Source: a virus. From it: a stretch of DNA of 30,619 nt. Under the pieces are notes generated by a model that was not told the origin of the DNA, made no database searches, and was given only the letters and a program-made list of their open reading frames with translations. Of the stretch, positions 1 through 8,303 are shown in pieces; position 1 is the stretch's first letter, and each line of letters starts with the position of its first letter. The position numbers and the translations under genes are program-made. Location of the stretch: positions 1 through 30,619 of the IMG/VR virus record IMGVR_UViG_3300035698_011881, one strand, 5' to 3'.

Positions 1-552
1 AAAGCAAAAACATATAGGCCTGTGGCTAATGATAATGCTTATTTCAAACCTCCTGACTTCTTATTTGAATTAGCAAATGAAGTATTTCTTTTTGGTGCTG
101 AGTATTATTGTTGGGATTTATTGAAAAATGGTTCTTGGATTGTATGGGACAAAAGGGTTGATGAAAATTTTGATAGAATGATTGGTTCTGGTTTTGAAAT
201 GTGTTGGAGTAAACAAAAACACAAAAGGGAAATAATAAGGTGCAACAATACTCTTTTTTCTGGTGAAACAGACGCTAAGAATAAAGTACACCCAACACAA
301 AAACCGTTAAAGGTTTGCAATTGGTTTATTAATAAATATTCAAAAGAAAACAACCAGATTGTTGACATCTTCGGCGGCTCTGGCTCAACTTTAATCGCAT
401 GCGAAAAAACAAATAGAAAATGCTTCATGATGGAACTAGATCCAATGTATGTTGAAGTTATTATAAAACGCTATTGTGATTATGTTGGAAAAAAAGAGTT
501 CATATTAAATGATAACGCAGTGAATATTGACACGTTAAAGGAAAAGGGCTAA
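1..552 (+). CDS. DNA methyltransferase, C-terminal part (cut by window edge)
   Basis: This is the C-terminal part of an amino-DNA methyltransferase that transfers a methyl group from SAM to adenine or cytosine. The frame is open from base 1 with no stop, so the gene begins left of the window; a GTG at 22 is only an internal codon. Visible motifs are HPTQKP, then DIFGGSGST (the SAM-binding FxGxG motif I), then a conserved MELDP segment. Having motif I near the C-terminus fits the beta-class order, in which the DPPY catalytic motif comes first and here would lie off-window. It ends 8 nt before the small terminase gene, so it belongs to the packaging operon. It may protect phage DNA from host restriction. 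The target sequence cannot be read from this part. Confidence 0.88.
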   Translation, partial: KAKTYRPVANDNAYFKPPDFLFELANEVFLFGAEYYCWDLLKNGSWIVWDKRVDENFDRMIGSGFEMCWSKQKHKREIIRCNNTLFSGETDAKNKVHPTQKPLKVCNWFINKYSKENNQIVDIFGGSGSTLIACEKTNRKCFMMELDPMYVEVIIKRYCDYVGKKEFILNDNAVNIDTLKEKG

Positions 553-560
553 TATTAGTT

Positions 561-962
561 ATGGCAACACCAACGAAGTATAAAAAGGAATATTGCGAAA
601 TGCTTATCAAGCACATGAAACAAGGCTTGAGCTTTGAATCATTTGGCGGAGTTGTAAGTGTTTGGAAAGATACTTTGTATCAATGGACAAAAAAACACAA
701 AGAGTTTTCGGACGCCAAAAGAATAGGCACATCATTAAGTCAATTATTTTGGGAAAAGATTTATAACAATGCTGCGATGGGACATAACACTGTCATGATA
801 AATGAAAAAAAAGTGACGCTTAATCCTAGTGCGACGCTTTTAATATTCGGTATGAAAAACAGATTCGGATGGAGAGATAAAAAAGATATTGATCATTCTG
901 GAAACATAGGATTGACAATTGCTGAAATGGCAAAGGCAGCACTAGAAGACGATGAAGATTAA
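561..962 (+). CDS. Terminase small subunit (probable)
   Basis: A 133-aa protein with an N-terminal helix-turn-helix-like segment at about residues 8-60, including a DTLYQWTKKH recognition-helix-type stretch. This is the arrangement of phage small terminases, which bind the packaging site and load the large subunit onto DNA. The C-terminal part (NRFGWRDKKD followed by an acidic tail) resembles small terminases that end in a docking tail. It lies just after the methyltransferase and two genes before the large terminase, which supports the call. The identification rests on position, size and fold pattern rather than on a catalytic signature. Confidence 0.75.
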   Translation: MATPTKYKKEYCEMLIKHMKQGLSFESFGGVVSVWKDTLYQWTKKHKEFSDAKRIGTSLSQLFWEKIYNNAAMGHNTVMINEKKVTLNPSATLLIFGMKNRFGWRDKKDIDHSGNIGLTIAEMAKAALEDDED

Positions 963-980
963 CAATGGAGATTAAAAAAA

Positions 981-1178
981 ATGAAAGTAAAAATTAAAAC
1001 AATTAAAGATTTATTAGTTGAAACCATGGATAGCACTTTAGAATTCAAATATAATCTTGACGACGAAGTAGTTTTTTTTATTGGAAACAAAGAGTATAAA
1101 CTTGATTCGATTCAAGATAATAAAGTATATGGAAATGACAATAAAGCTTTAATTTTGAACTTAAAAGTCAAGAAATGA
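981..1178 (+). CDS. Small protein of unknown function between terminase genes
   Basis: A 65-aa lysine- and aspartate-rich protein with alternating beta-like segments, no cysteines and no membrane segment. I do not recognise a family. A GGAG sequence about ten bases upstream of the ATG can serve as the ribosome-binding site. It sits 18 nt after the small terminase and 4 nt before the large terminase, so it is co-translated with the packaging genes. It may be a packaging accessory or simply an insertion. Codon use matches its neighbours. Confidence 0.6.
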   Translation: MKVKIKTIKDLLVETMDSTLEFKYNLDDEVVFFIGNKEYKLDSIQDNKVYGNDNKALILNLKVKK

Positions 1179-1182
1179 TTAG

Positions 1183-2754
1183 ATGTTCACAAAAGAAAAT
1201 TTCAAGAAATTCAGACGAGATCCAGTAAACTATTTCAAGCATGTTCTTGGCTGTGTTTCACTAGAAGGTTTTCAAAAAATAATACTTCGAGCAATACCCA
1301 ATAATTCAAGAATAGCAATTCGAGCGACGCATGCCGTCGGCAAAACATTCATGATGGGACGAATCCCTTTATGGTTCTTATCTTGCTTTCCACGCTCAAT
1401 CGTAATTACGACCGCGCCAACACATAGGCAGGTCATAAAACTACTCTGGGGAGAGCTTAGAAGCGCGTACAATAAGAGTAAATGTCCCATCGGTGGACAT
1501 CTAACGACTAACGAATTAAAGTTTGATGATGATTGGTATGCGATTGGTTTTAGTCCTAAAAAAGAAGCTGAAAGTTCGGATCGTGATCAAAAAGGAAGCA
1601 CATTTCAAGGATTTCATGCTTTGAACATAATGATTATTTTTGATGAAAGCTGTGGAATACCGCCGGACATTTGGAAAATGGTCGAGGGAATGCTGACAAG
1701 TGGAAGCAAGATCATATTCATATGCATAGGAAATCCGACGTCTCGATCTAGTGAATTCTTCAAATGCTTCAAAAGCCCAAGTTGGAAAAAATTTCATTTA
1801 TCTTGTTTCGATTCTCCGAACATGAAAGCCAATGATTTTAACAACAAAGACGATGTTCAAAAAGAATTAAATCATTTAAAGACACTAAGCGACGATGAAA
1901 GAATAGGCAGAATTGAGGCATACAAAAAACCTGTTCCTTATTTACTCAGTGCTCAATGGGTTATCGCTAAATTATATGAATGGGGAATTGAACACCCATT
2001 AAGTAAAACAAAAATCTTTGGTGAATTTGCAGATGAAGAAGACAACGTCATTGTGAAGCAAAGCGATGTTGAAAACGCTATTGCAAGGGAATATGAATCA
2101 ACACCAGAAGACAAGCGATTCATTGGAATTGATGTTGCTCGTTTTGGAAAAGATAAAACAGTATTCACAGAAATAAACGGGAACAAAGTGACGCAAATTA
2201 AAACTATTGTCAAAAAAGATACCGATTTCGTTAGTGAAGAAGCGTGCGCATTTATATTAGAGAAAACAAAAAAGACATATGTCATTGTCGATGGAACTGG
2301 AATAGGAAGTGGAGTTGTTGATAACTTAAACAGAATGCGACGTGACAAGGTATTGCCTAAATTTGTAACAATCATCGAGGTCAATTATGCTGAGGCATGT
2401 AAAACCGAAACTGATAAAAAATATTACACTAACTTAAAGGGAAAAATGTTTTTCGAATTAGGTCAAGATCTTGCAACTATTTTAGACATCCCAAACGAAA
2501 GTATTTATCTTGAAGAACTTCCAACAATAAAATATGTTTTCAAAAAAGGCAAAATTCAAATGGAGTCAAAAGACGATTACAAAAAAAGAACTGGTAACGA
2601 TTCACCGGATCACTCCGACTCTTTAGCCATGGCAAACTACGCAAGAAGGAATTATGATTTCTCTTGGTTCCCAAAAGAAGAAGAAGAAAAGGAACCAAAA
2701 AGAAAAATGGAGAATGAAACATTTGCCGGAAGCGTTAATTCAACTCAATATTAA
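1183..2754 (+). CDS. terL: Terminase large subunit (ATPase and nuclease)
   Basis: The 523-aa motor of the DNA packaging machine. It docks on the portal, hydrolyses ATP to pump DNA and cuts the concatemer. The N-terminal ATPase shows a Walker A region (ATHAVGKTF, about residues 48-56), a Walker B motif ending in IIFDES (D154, E155) and a coupling-type IGNP motif near 183. The C-terminal RNase H-like nuclease shows GIDVARFGKD (D317), VIVDGTGIG (D370) and a late DHSDSLAMA acidic motif, which together supply the metal-binding aspartates. The length is typical for the family. It is followed by an 87-nt gap holding a promoter for the head genes. Confidence 0.95.
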   Translation: MFTKENFKKFRRDPVNYFKHVLGCVSLEGFQKIILRAIPNNSRIAIRATHAVGKTFMMGRIPLWFLSCFPRSIVITTAPTHRQVIKLLWGELRSAYNKSKCPIGGHLTTNELKFDDDWYAIGFSPKKEAESSDRDQKGSTFQGFHALNIMIIFDESCGIPPDIWKMVEGMLTSGSKIIFICIGNPTSRSSEFFKCFKSPSWKKFHLSCFDSPNMKANDFNNKDDVQKELNHLKTLSDDERIGRIEAYKKPVPYLLSAQWVIAKLYEWGIEHPLSKTKIFGEFADEEDNVIVKQSDVENAIAREYESTPEDKRFIGIDVARFGKDKTVFTEINGNKVTQIKTIVKKDTDFVSEEACAFILEKTKKTYVIVDGTGIGSGVVDNLNRMRRDKVLPKFVTIIEVNYAEACKTETDKKYYTNLKGKMFFELGQDLATILDIPNESIYLEELPTIKYVFKKGKIQMESKDDYKKRTGNDSPDHSDSLAMANYARRNYDFSWFPKEEEEKEPKRKMENETFAGSVNSTQY

Positions 2755-2779
2755 CATAAAGATACTACAAACAATCATG

Positions 2780-2808
2780 TTGACATAATCAAAATATCGT
2801 TGGATAAT
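2780..2808 (+). promoter_or_regulatory. Sigma70-type promoter for the head operon
   Basis: TTGACA at 2780-2785, a 17-base spacer, and GATAAT at 2803-2808 lie in the only sizeable gap before the portal gene. The predicted start near 2815 leaves a leader that contains the GGGGG ribosome-binding site at 2834-2838. The -35 is perfect and the -10 matches five of six positions. Prediction by sequence only. Confidence 0.7.
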
Positions 2809-2841
2809 TACAAATAGAATTTCCAAAGTTTCGGGGGAAAA

Positions 2842-5058
2842 ATGCCAAAATCAAAAAAACCTAAGAAATCCTTTTTGAATTTGTTCAATAAAACTCTTGC
2901 TGAAGACATAAAACCTGTAAAAGAAATAAACGTTGCTGAGTTCGGAGGTTCTGGAACTGAAATATACAGCGGTTTTTTCAGTGAAGAATATCTTGCTGAA
3001 TTAAGCAATTCCGATGCTGCAGACGTTTATGACAAAATGAGAAGAAGCGATACTCAAATAGCTTTGGCGCTATCAGCCGTTAACAACGCTATTCTAGGCG
3101 GTCGTTGGTCTATTGAGAAAGTTCAGAACGAAGACCTCACAGAAAAAGAAAATGAAGAACTTCAAATGCATGCTGATTTTATTAGTTATGTTTTATTTGA
3201 GGACATGGACAAACCCTGGAGTAAAAAACTAAAAGAAATTTTAACGTGTATCGCTTTTGGTCATAGTGTTTTTGAAATCGTTCATAAACTAGTTAAAGCT
3301 CATGAAATTTATGGCGATTATATTGGCATCAAGAAAATGGCCTTCAGATCTCAAAAAACTATTTATAAATGGAACTTTGACGAAAAAACAAAAGACTTTG
3401 TCGGCATAACACAAATGGCACATGGCGATATTGCTAAAAAAGACCTGATTGACATTCCAAAAGAGAACTTAACTATATTCTCGATTGATGATGAAGGCGA
3501 TAACCTGGAAGGCATCTCGATGCTTAGGCAATGTTATGGACCTTGGAAAAGAAAAAACTTATATCAGAAACTAATGGCAATCGGGATTGAAAAATCAGCC
3601 ATTGGAACACCTATCGGCAAATATCCAGCTGGTGAATATAACACTGGAGAATTCGAAGCATTCAGAAATTCATTAAAATATCTAACATCACATAATAGAA
3701 ATTATTTAATGCTTCCACAAAAAGAAGGTCAAGCATGGGACGTTGAGGTTCTAAACATAGACTTTAAGAGTGATAAAATAAAAGCGATTATTGATTATGA
3801 AGACAGTTCAATTGTAAGGCGATTTGTTGCTATGTTCTTAATGCTTGGATCTCAAAATTCCGGCAGTTGGGCGCTTTCAACAGATCAAAGTGATTTCTTT
3901 TTGAATGGACTTGTTTTTATAGCTGATATGATAGCTCAAGAATTTGATAAGATTATAAAAGTATTGATTGATGCTAACTTTGGTAAGCAAAAATATTATC
4001 CATATATGGCGCATTCTAGAATTAAAGACAAAGCAGGAAAAGAGCTTTCAGAAGTTCTTGGAAATCTGATTAATAGTGGAGCAATAACAAGCGACGAGAA
4101 ATTAGAAGATCATGTAAGAACTTTATATGACTTACCAGAAAAAGAGATCGTTGAAGAAGATCTAGAGAATCCAGAAGGTGAAGAGGATCCACCAGAAGAA
4201 GATATCGAAGATGACAAGGAATTAAGTGAAGCAATATTGTTAGCTGAAAAAAGCGTTAAGAAGCAAATGGCTAACGGTGCCGAAAAGCTTTCTGTCGTCT
4301 ACAACAGTGATCTAATCGCTATAGGCGACGATCTAGTTAATCAAGTTGTTAAGAACTTTGAAGACGCAAAAACAGATATTCAGCAAGTTTCTGCAGCGCG
4401 AAACATACAGCCTAGAAATGTTGCAAAATATAGAAAGGCTTTAGGCGGTGTTCTTAAAGATATCAATCAAGAAGCTATAACAGACGTTGAAAATCTTTTC
4501 AAATCAGAAGGTGCTTTGTCTGAAATCAAGTTAAAAGAAAAAGGGAAAAAAGGAAAAAAGAAAAGCGAGAAATATGTATCTGCTCAAAATGACGCTTTAG
4601 TAGAAACGCAAATCGGTGATTTAAAGAATGCAATCGTTTTGCAATTCGCGAATTCCGTTTCTGAAGATTCCCCGAAAGTTATCAGACAAGATCTAGATAA
4701 GAAAATGAATAAAAAATTAAGCCAAATTGATGCTGCAGCAATGACTGTTTCATCTCAAATGGTGAACAAGACAAGAGAATTTATGTTTTTTGATGAAGAG
4801 CTTGTTCAAGAAGTTGAATCATTTACTTTTATCAATCCTGGAGCTAAAGCTGCAATCTGTATTGAATTGCATGGCCAAACGTTTGCAACAACAGACGCAA
4901 GGGCTATGGAATACACTCCACCACTTCATTATAACTGCAATACAACACTAAGACCAAACTTCAGAGGTAAGAAAAACAATCCAGAAGCGAAAGATTTGAA
5001 GATAACTGATACGGCAAAGAAAAGTAAAAACTTACACGAGGGGTTGTCAGAAGAATAA
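2842..5058 (+). CDS. Portal protein fused to a MuF-like minor head domain
   Basis: A 738-aa protein that appears to join two head proteins normally encoded separately. Residues 1 to about 430 look like a DUF935 (Mu gp29-type) portal, the dodecameric ring through which DNA enters and leaves and to which the tail attaches. The pattern includes an ALSAVNNAILGGRW-type segment and a central EGISMLRQCYGPW segment. An acidic linker rich in Glu and Asp (about 433-460) leads to a second domain whose end carries the SPP1 gp7/Mu gpF hallmark: a cysteine-containing ICIELHGQTF and then PPLHYNCNT (about residue 693). MuF proteins are ejected or help start capsid assembly. A strong GGGGG ribosome-binding site precedes the ATG. 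No frameshift or stop lies between the halves, so the fusion appears genuine. Confidence 0.85.
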   Translation: MPKSKKPKKSFLNLFNKTLAEDIKPVKEINVAEFGGSGTEIYSGFFSEEYLAELSNSDAADVYDKMRRSDTQIALALSAVNNAILGGRWSIEKVQNEDLTEKENEELQMHADFISYVLFEDMDKPWSKKLKEILTCIAFGHSVFEIVHKLVKAHEIYGDYIGIKKMAFRSQKTIYKWNFDEKTKDFVGITQMAHGDIAKKDLIDIPKENLTIFSIDDEGDNLEGISMLRQCYGPWKRKNLYQKLMAIGIEKSAIGTPIGKYPAGEYNTGEFEAFRNSLKYLTSHNRNYLMLPQKEGQAWDVEVLNIDFKSDKIKAIIDYEDSSIVRRFVAMFLMLGSQNSGSWALSTDQSDFFLNGLVFIADMIAQEFDKIIKVLIDANFGKQKYYPYMAHSRIKDKAGKELSEVLGNLINSGAITSDEKLEDHVRTLYDLPEKEIVEEDLENPEGEEDPPEEDIEDDKELSEAILLAEKSVKKQMANGAEKLSVVYNSDLIAIGDDLVNQVVKNFEDAKTDIQQVSAARNIQPRNVAKYRKALGGVLKDINQEAITDVENLFKSEGALSEIKLKEKGKKGKKKSEKYVSAQNDALVETQIGDLKNAIVLQFANSVSEDSPKVIRQDLDKKMNKKLSQIDAAAMTVSSQMVNKTREFMFFDEELVQEVESFTFINPGAKAAICIELHGQTFATTDARAMEYTPPLHYNCNTTLRPNFRGKKNNPEAKDLKITDTAKKSKNLHEGLSEE

Positions 5059-5072
5059 AATTTGTGTATAAT
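5044..5072 (+). promoter_or_regulatory. Possible promoter for the protease/capsid genes
   Basis: TTGTCA at 5044-5049, a 17-base spacer, and TATAAT at 5067-5072 overlap the end of the portal gene. The same hexamer pair with the same spacing occurs on the minus strand at 27600-27628. A start about seven bases past the -10 would leave a leader of only about 8-10 nt and would clip the GAGGGGG ribosome-binding site at 5078. It may therefore be weak or produce near-leaderless transcripts. Confidence 0.45.
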
Positions 5073-5087
5073 TACTGAGGGGGAATT

Positions 5088-6029
5088 ATGGACGACAATA
5101 TTGTAAAGAGTAAACATGAAATAAAGCTTACTGAAATTAAACTTGCTGACGGATCTAAAGAATTTGCATGTCCAAAAGAGATACAACTTATAAGAACCGG
5201 AAAGTTTGAAGATTTTTGGAGCGGTGATTTTGATGTAACGCAGCAAATCTTAAATGAAATGGTAGCGAATTTTCAAAAGAATGTTCGCGGTGTTGACATA
5301 GCGGTCGATATCGCTCATCGCAGTGATCTAGACGCTGCAGCATGGATTCGAAACTTATATACAAAGAACAACGATAATGAACTTTGGGCAGAAATTGAAT
5401 GGACCATATTGGGCAAAGAGAAAATCGAAGGCAAACTTTTTCGATATCTTTCTGCGGAATATTCCACTCAATATATTGATAACGAAGGCGGACAAAAACA
5501 TGGGTACGTCCTTTTGGGAGCTGGACTGACTAATAGGCCTTTCGTAAAAAATATGGTGCCGACGACTAATTTAACGGAGGAAAAAGCAATGCAAGAAAAA
5601 ATTAAAACTCTTGAGGAATCTAATGTTAAATTGAGCGACGAGCTAAAAACCTTAACTGAAGACAGAGATTCTCTTTCTACAAAAGTTGATGCACTTGAAG
5701 CTGATAAAAAAGAATTAAGTGAGAAAATCATAGCAATTGAAAAAGAAAAAGAATTTGACAAAATGCTTTCAGAAGGCAAAGCGGTTCCAGCTCAAAAAGA
5801 GGCATGGATGAAAAGTGATCTAGTTGCTTTCGCAGAGAACGCAACAAAGGTTATTAGTTTTGACGAAAAGGGTTCTGGAAAAGCACCAAAAGAAGACGAA
5901 TCAAAAGAAAACAATGAAGATTCTTTGATTGAAGAAGCAACAAAACTTTCAGAAGAAACAAAGATTTCTGTGAAAGATGCAACAAGTCAACTTTTGGACA
6001 AACCAGAATATAAACATTTAAATAAGTAG
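5088..6029 (+). CDS. Prohead protease with C-terminal scaffold (Mu gpI-like)
   Basis: A 313-aa protein with the layout of Mu gpI. Residues 1 to about 165 form the protease domain, including DIAVDIAHR and AAAWIRNLY followed by a FRYLSAEYS segment, as in the phage I-like family. Residues from about 168 form a long charged coiled coil that would act as the internal scaffold around which capsid protein assembles. The protease later cuts the scaffold so that the head can mature. A GAGGGGGAA ribosome-binding site precedes the ATG. An in-frame start at 5589 probably also makes the scaffold alone (separate entry). Its position between portal and decoration/capsid genes is standard. Confidence 0.82.
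   Translation: MDDNIVKSKHEIKLTEIKLADGSKEFACPKEIQLIRTGKFEDFWSGDFDVTQQILNEMVANFQKNVRGVDIAVDIAHRSDLDAAAWIRNLYTKNNDNELWAEIEWTILGKEKIEGKLFRYLSAEYSTQYIDNEGGQKHGYVLLGAGLTNRPFVKNMVPTTNLTEEKAMQEKIKTLEESNVKLSDELKTLTEDRDSLSTKVDALEADKKELSEKIIAIEKEKEFDKMLSEGKAVPAQKEAWMKSDLVAFAENATKVISFDEKGSGKAPKEDESKENNEDSLIEEATKLSEETKISVKDATSQLLDKPEYKHLNK
5589..6029 (+). CDS. Scaffold protein from internal in-frame start (Mu Z-like)
   Basis: Within the protease gene a GGAGG at 5576-5580 sits 8 nt before an ATG at 5589 that is in frame (codon 168). It falls exactly where the protease domain ends and the coiled coil begins. Translation from here gives a 146-aa helical protein. In phage Mu the scaffold Z is made the same way from the 3' half of gene I. 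The ribosome-binding site is seen directly; its use is an inference. Confidence 0.7.
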   Translation: MQEKIKTLEESNVKLSDELKTLTEDRDSLSTKVDALEADKKELSEKIIAIEKEKEFDKMLSEGKAVPAQKEAWMKSDLVAFAENATKVISFDEKGSGKAPKEDESKENNEDSLIEEATKLSEETKISVKDATSQLLDKPEYKHLNK

Positions 6030-6040
6030 AGGGGAATATT

Positions 6041-6436
6041 ATGGGAACTGGAGCATATACACATGCACAAATAAGAGCATATAAAACTGCTGCCGATTAT
6101 TCTTCTACAGGTCAATATCTTTTTGTAAAACTTAGCGCTGACGACACAGTGACTACGTGCGATACAAAAGGTGAATCTGCAATAGGCGTTTTGAAAACAG
6201 CCTCAAGCTCTGGAAAAGTAGCTGAGGTTTTCATGGCGGCTGGTGGAGCACTTGTAGAATGTGGTGAAGCTATTTCAAGAAATGAGCAGATCACAACAAA
6301 TTCAAGCGGTCAAGCAATCAATCCTGATAGTTCAGGACAAGAAATTATGGGTATAGCATTGGAAGCTGGCGACAGCGGCGATGTTGTTGGCGTTCAACTT
6401 AATGTAGCAGGCGAAACGTTTGCTGCTGAAGCATAG
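6041..6436 (+). CDS. Head decoration protein (DUF2190-like)
   Basis: A 131-aa protein rich in Gly, Ala, Ser and Thr with short beta strands, resembling the capsid-cement proteins that bind the expanded shell and stabilise it. A GESAIGVL segment and a later GIALEAGDSGD segment follow the family's repeated-strand pattern. It lies between the protease/scaffold and the major capsid gene, the usual place for decoration proteins, and has a GGGG ribosome-binding site. There are no cysteines or acidic catalytic residues to suggest an enzyme except one Cys pair likely to be structural. Confidence 0.72.
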   Translation: MGTGAYTHAQIRAYKTAADYSSTGQYLFVKLSADDTVTTCDTKGESAIGVLKTASSSGKVAEVFMAAGGALVECGEAISRNEQITTNSSGQAINPDSSGQEIMGIALEAGDSGDVVGVQLNVAGETFAAEA

Positions 6437-6446
6437 GAGGCTATAA

Positions 6447-7382
6447 ATGGCACAATTAAACGCAATAGTTGACAAATTAGTCACCAACGCTTCTAGAGGA
6501 CTTTTTCAAGGCGATAGTTCTTATGTAAGCGAACTTATCTTTCCAAAAATCGTTGCTTTACAAGATTCAGGAAAAATCGGATCATACGGAAAATCTCATT
6601 TGAGAATTGTGAACACTTTAATGGGTGGAGAATCAGAAACACCCAGAGTACATGTTGATCTTGTTAGCTCTGACAGCTTTCAATTAGAAAAACATGGATT
6701 AAAGTCAATCATAACAGAAGAAGACAAAAGAAATTTCGAAAAACCTTTTAACGCTCGCGAAGATAGAATGCGTTATTTAATGTCAAGACTTTGGTTAGGC
6801 AAAGAATACGGCGTGGCATCACAGTTGACAAGCACAGGCACAATGACATTAAACACAACTCTTTCTGGAACAAGTCAATGGAGTGATCATGCAAATTCAA
6901 CTCCACTTGACGATCACAACACTGGCGTTCAAGCCATTCGTGACGCTCAAGGCGTAGTTCCGAATCGTGGAATCATGGATTTCAAGGTTTTCTCTAAATT
7001 AAGATATCATCCACAGATTCTTGAAAATTTAGGTTACACAAGAGCAAGAGCTGGCAAAATAACAGCTGCTGAAATGGCTCAAGCTTTTGATCTAGACGAA
7101 CTTTACATTCCAAAATGTGTTTATAATAGTTCTGATCAAGGTCAAGACAATTCAATTACACCAGTATGGGGAAAACATTTTGTTCTTTATTATGCACCAA
7201 AAACACCTTCATTGAGAGATCAATCACTAGGTTTTTATGTTGCAGGAAAAGAAACAAGAAAAGTTTATGTTAATCCTCAAGACGAGCCTCCAGAGAGTGA
7301 GAAAATCCAAGTAATAGATAAATATGATTATCTATTAACAGACGTTGAATGTGGATATTTAATCTATAACGCAATTGCATAG
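6447..7382 (+). CDS. Major capsid protein
   Basis: A 311-aa protein directly downstream of the decoration gene, preceded by an AGGAGG ribosome-binding site ten bases from the ATG. Its size, position and segments are typical of HK97-fold major capsid proteins of Mu-like heads: an N-terminal helix with a LIFPKIVALQDSGKIGSYGK stretch, a KSIITEEDKRNFEKPF region and a C-terminal YLLTDVECGYLIYNAIA strand. No large N-terminal delta domain is evident, in keeping with a separate scaffold. Hundreds of copies would form the shell. The family was judged from pattern and synteny only. Confidence 0.85.
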   Translation: MAQLNAIVDKLVTNASRGLFQGDSSYVSELIFPKIVALQDSGKIGSYGKSHLRIVNTLMGGESETPRVHVDLVSSDSFQLEKHGLKSIITEEDKRNFEKPFNAREDRMRYLMSRLWLGKEYGVASQLTSTGTMTLNTTLSGTSQWSDHANSTPLDDHNTGVQAIRDAQGVVPNRGIMDFKVFSKLRYHPQILENLGYTRARAGKITAAEMAQAFDLDELYIPKCVYNSSDQGQDNSITPVWGKHFVLYYAPKTPSLRDQSLGFYVAGKETRKVYVNPQDEPPESEKIQVIDKYDYLLTDVECGYLIYNAIA

Positions 7383-7392
7383 GGAGAATGTT

Positions 7393-8049
7393 ATGAAAAT
7401 TTTATTAATTTCGATTCTTCTTTTTTGTACTTTCAGTTATGGTGCTTACGATAGAAATTATGGACGTAATTTCAGACTTTCATCACAGGAAATGATTGAA
7501 ACACAGACAGTTAGCGCACCAGACACAGCATCAACAGCGTATGTGCTTGACACATATGTTGGCGATACCACTGGCGCCGCAATAACAATAACAACTGGTT
7601 TTACAAGTCCAGACGTTGCAAGGGTTTTAGTTGTATCACCTGGAGCAACCACAGCGGACATTGCAGCCGGATCAGTTATTGTTGTTGGAACTAATATCAA
7701 AGACGATGCGATAACAGAAACGTTCACGATTACTGCGAACATGGCAACAACTCTTGTTGGATCACTTGCTTTTAAAAGCATTACTTCAATAACTGTTCCT
7801 GCTGAAGATTCACCATATACCGCGGATTGGGATATAGGAATCACTGACGGTTTAGGTTTAGACAAATGCTTAGATCAAGAAGGCGATCTCGCGTGGGCTA
7901 TTGCAGACGGCACTTACGAAGGTACTAGGCCAACATGCACAGCGGATGCGGATGAAGTTGAAAAGAATGTTTGTGACCCGAACACTTCAGCAGACGCGTC
8001 AAAAGATTTTGAATTTAAATATATTCAAAACTTTAGATGCTTAGAATAG
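7393..8049 (+). CDS. Secreted beta-rich head-region protein, unknown role
   Basis: A 218-aa protein beginning with a clear Sec signal peptide: Met-Lys, about 15 hydrophobic residues, then cleavage probably after FSYG. I chose the ATG at 7393 over one 18 nt upstream because a GGGAG ribosome-binding site lies before it and the signal peptide starts there. The mature part is rich in Thr, Ala and Val, with a GTNIKDDAITETFTI segment followed by FKSITSITVPAEDS. I recall similar segments in unnamed proteins just after capsid genes in other phages. The end carries four cysteines that could form disulfides in the periplasm. A signal peptide on a head-cluster protein is unexpected. Confidence 0.75.
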   Translation: MKILLISILLFCTFSYGAYDRNYGRNFRLSSQEMIETQTVSAPDTASTAYVLDTYVGDTTGAAITITTGFTSPDVARVLVVSPGATTADIAAGSVIVVGTNIKDDAITETFTITANMATTLVGSLAFKSITSITVPAEDSPYTADWDIGITDGLGLDKCLDQEGDLAWAIADGTYEGTRPTCTADADEVEKNVCDPNTSADASKDFEFKYIQNFRCLE

Positions 8050-8057
8050 GAGTAATT

Positions 8058-8246
8058 ATGTTTAAGGCAATTAAAAATTTCAAACATAACGGAAAATTCT
8101 TTTTTGTTGGTGAAGAATACAAAGGCGACGACATCAAAATGTTATTAAACGAAAAGTTAATATCAGAAGTTGTTGAGAAAAAAGTTGAGAAAAAAGTTGA
8201 AGTTGTAGAGCCTAAAAAATCTTACAAACCATTTAAGAAGAAATAA
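8058..8246 (+). CDS. Small lysine-rich head-region protein
   Basis: A 62-aa protein. The start is set at 8058, where TAGGAG precedes the ATG; the upstream alternative lies inside the previous gene. Residues 1-35 (KNFKHNGKFFFVGEEYKGDD) match a small domain common between capsid and connector genes in many phages. The C-terminal half repeats VEKK-type units and ends in a basic KKSYKPFKKK tail, which could contact DNA or acidic capsid surfaces. No function is established. Confidence 0.68.
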   Translation: MFKAIKNFKHNGKFFFVGEEYKGDDIKMLLNEKLISEVVEKKVEKKVEVVEPKKSYKPFKKK

Positions 8247-8261
8247 GAAGAATAAACGAAT

Positions 8262-8287
8262 AGGGTGAGGGAGAAATCTCTCACCTT
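8262..8287 (+). terminator. Hairpin with GAAA tetraloop between head and connector genes
   Basis: An 11-bp stem (8262-8272 with 8277-8287, two G-U pairs) is closed by a GAAA tetraloop, one of the most stable RNA loops. It is followed by ACTTTT, a short U stretch, and then the GGGGG ribosome-binding site of the next gene. It may be a leaky terminator or an mRNA-processing/stability element that sets the ratio of capsid to connector products. Confidence 0.5.
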
Positions 8288-8303
8288 ACTTTTGGGGGAA
8301 GTT

